12,597 bases of DNA from Gallionellaceae bacterium (GTDB taxonomy: Bacteria; Pseudomonadota; Gammaproteobacteria; Burkholderiales; Gallionellaceae): contig JAKFXW010000231.1 in NCBI GenBank assembly GCA_021731185.1, positions 1 through 12,597 on the forward strand, written 5' to 3'. This document shows, piece after piece, positions 12,440 to 12,597 of this stretch (position 1 is its first letter; the number at the start of each line of letters is the position of its first letter). The position numbers and the translations under genes were made by a program. The notes under the pieces are model-generated. The model did not search any database. It was given only the letters and a program-made list of their open reading frames with translations, and had not been told where the DNA came from.

Positions 12440-12597
12440 ACCATTCATGGGTAAACCAGAAAAATGCTAGGCGATAGAACTGGCTTCAATTTTCGCCCAT
12501 CTTTGTTATTACGCTGCCCGAATGGAGACGCTCGTTAAGGGTAGGAATCGACATTTGAGACATTGACTGAAATTGCCGCGAGCGTCCGCTCATCGGC
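12440..12597. other. Right-edge stretch without a recognisable gene
   Basis: No reading frame with family similarity is visible. The only structure is a perfect 8-base inverted repeat, GACGCTCG (12527-12534) and CGAGCGTC (12579-12586), separated by 44 bases; it may be the end of a repeat or of a decayed element continuing beyond the window. Confidence 0.4.

Noticed and set aside
12167..12454. A 95-residue frame across the tRNAs
   Set aside because: It reads straight through two tRNA genes and a terminator.

Overview
The window is a chromosomal stretch from a proteobacterium, most likely a betaproteobacterium of the Nitrosomonadales/Gallionellaceae type. That placement is inferred from gene neighbourhoods (tsaB-rimI-type 4 uracil-DNA glycosylase; rplU-rpmA-obgE-proB divergent from hrcA, followed by hemH and lysC), from protein sequence style and from a moderate GC content; no 16S gene is present. 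Almost every gene is housekeeping. The accessory material is at the left end, in a scatter of short repeats, and at the right edge.

Layout. Bases 1-173 hold the 3' end of an unidentified gene. Bases 328-926 hold a BrnT/BrnA toxin-antitoxin locus: a palindromic operator-like site, a toxin gene broken by one extra base, and an intact ribbon-helix-helix antitoxin gene. Next on the + strand come ispF, tsaB and rimI, joined by 4-base stop/start overlaps, then a hairpin-rich intergenic repeat and a type 4 uracil-DNA glycosylase gene. Facing them on the - strand are xerD and ogt (ogt upstream, overlapping xerD), then proB, obgE, rpmA and rplU (transcribed rplU to rpmA to terminator to obgE to proB). 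hrcA leaves divergently on the + strand from the rplU promoter region. A 126-base inverted-repeat element fills the gap between hrcA and hemH. lysC follows, then a strong promoter, tRNA-Ser(GCU), tRNA-Arg(ACG) and a terminator. The last 160 bases show no gene.

How the genes fit together. ispF serves isoprenoid synthesis, tsaB the t6A modification of tRNA, and rimI ribosomal protein S18 N-acetylation. rplU, rpmA and obgE serve the large ribosomal subunit. The glycosylase and ogt repair uracil and O6-methylguanine; xerD resolves chromosome dimers. proB and lysC start proline and aspartate-family amino-acid synthesis. hrcA represses heat-shock genes and hemH makes haem.

The most unusual signal is an 18-base motif, CATTGTCCCCTTGTGGGA, present five times between bases 256 and 3918 in both orientations and not noticed elsewhere. 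Two copies are intergenic and sit in a longer, nearly identical ~35-base unit. One abuts the xerD stop codon. Two lie inside reading frames (tsaB and the glycosylase gene) without breaking them. Other repeats appear to have added peptide segments to tsaB (three 15-base tandem units) and ogt (a hairpin-forming segment). I see no CRISPR array, prophage, transposase or new multi-gene defence system.
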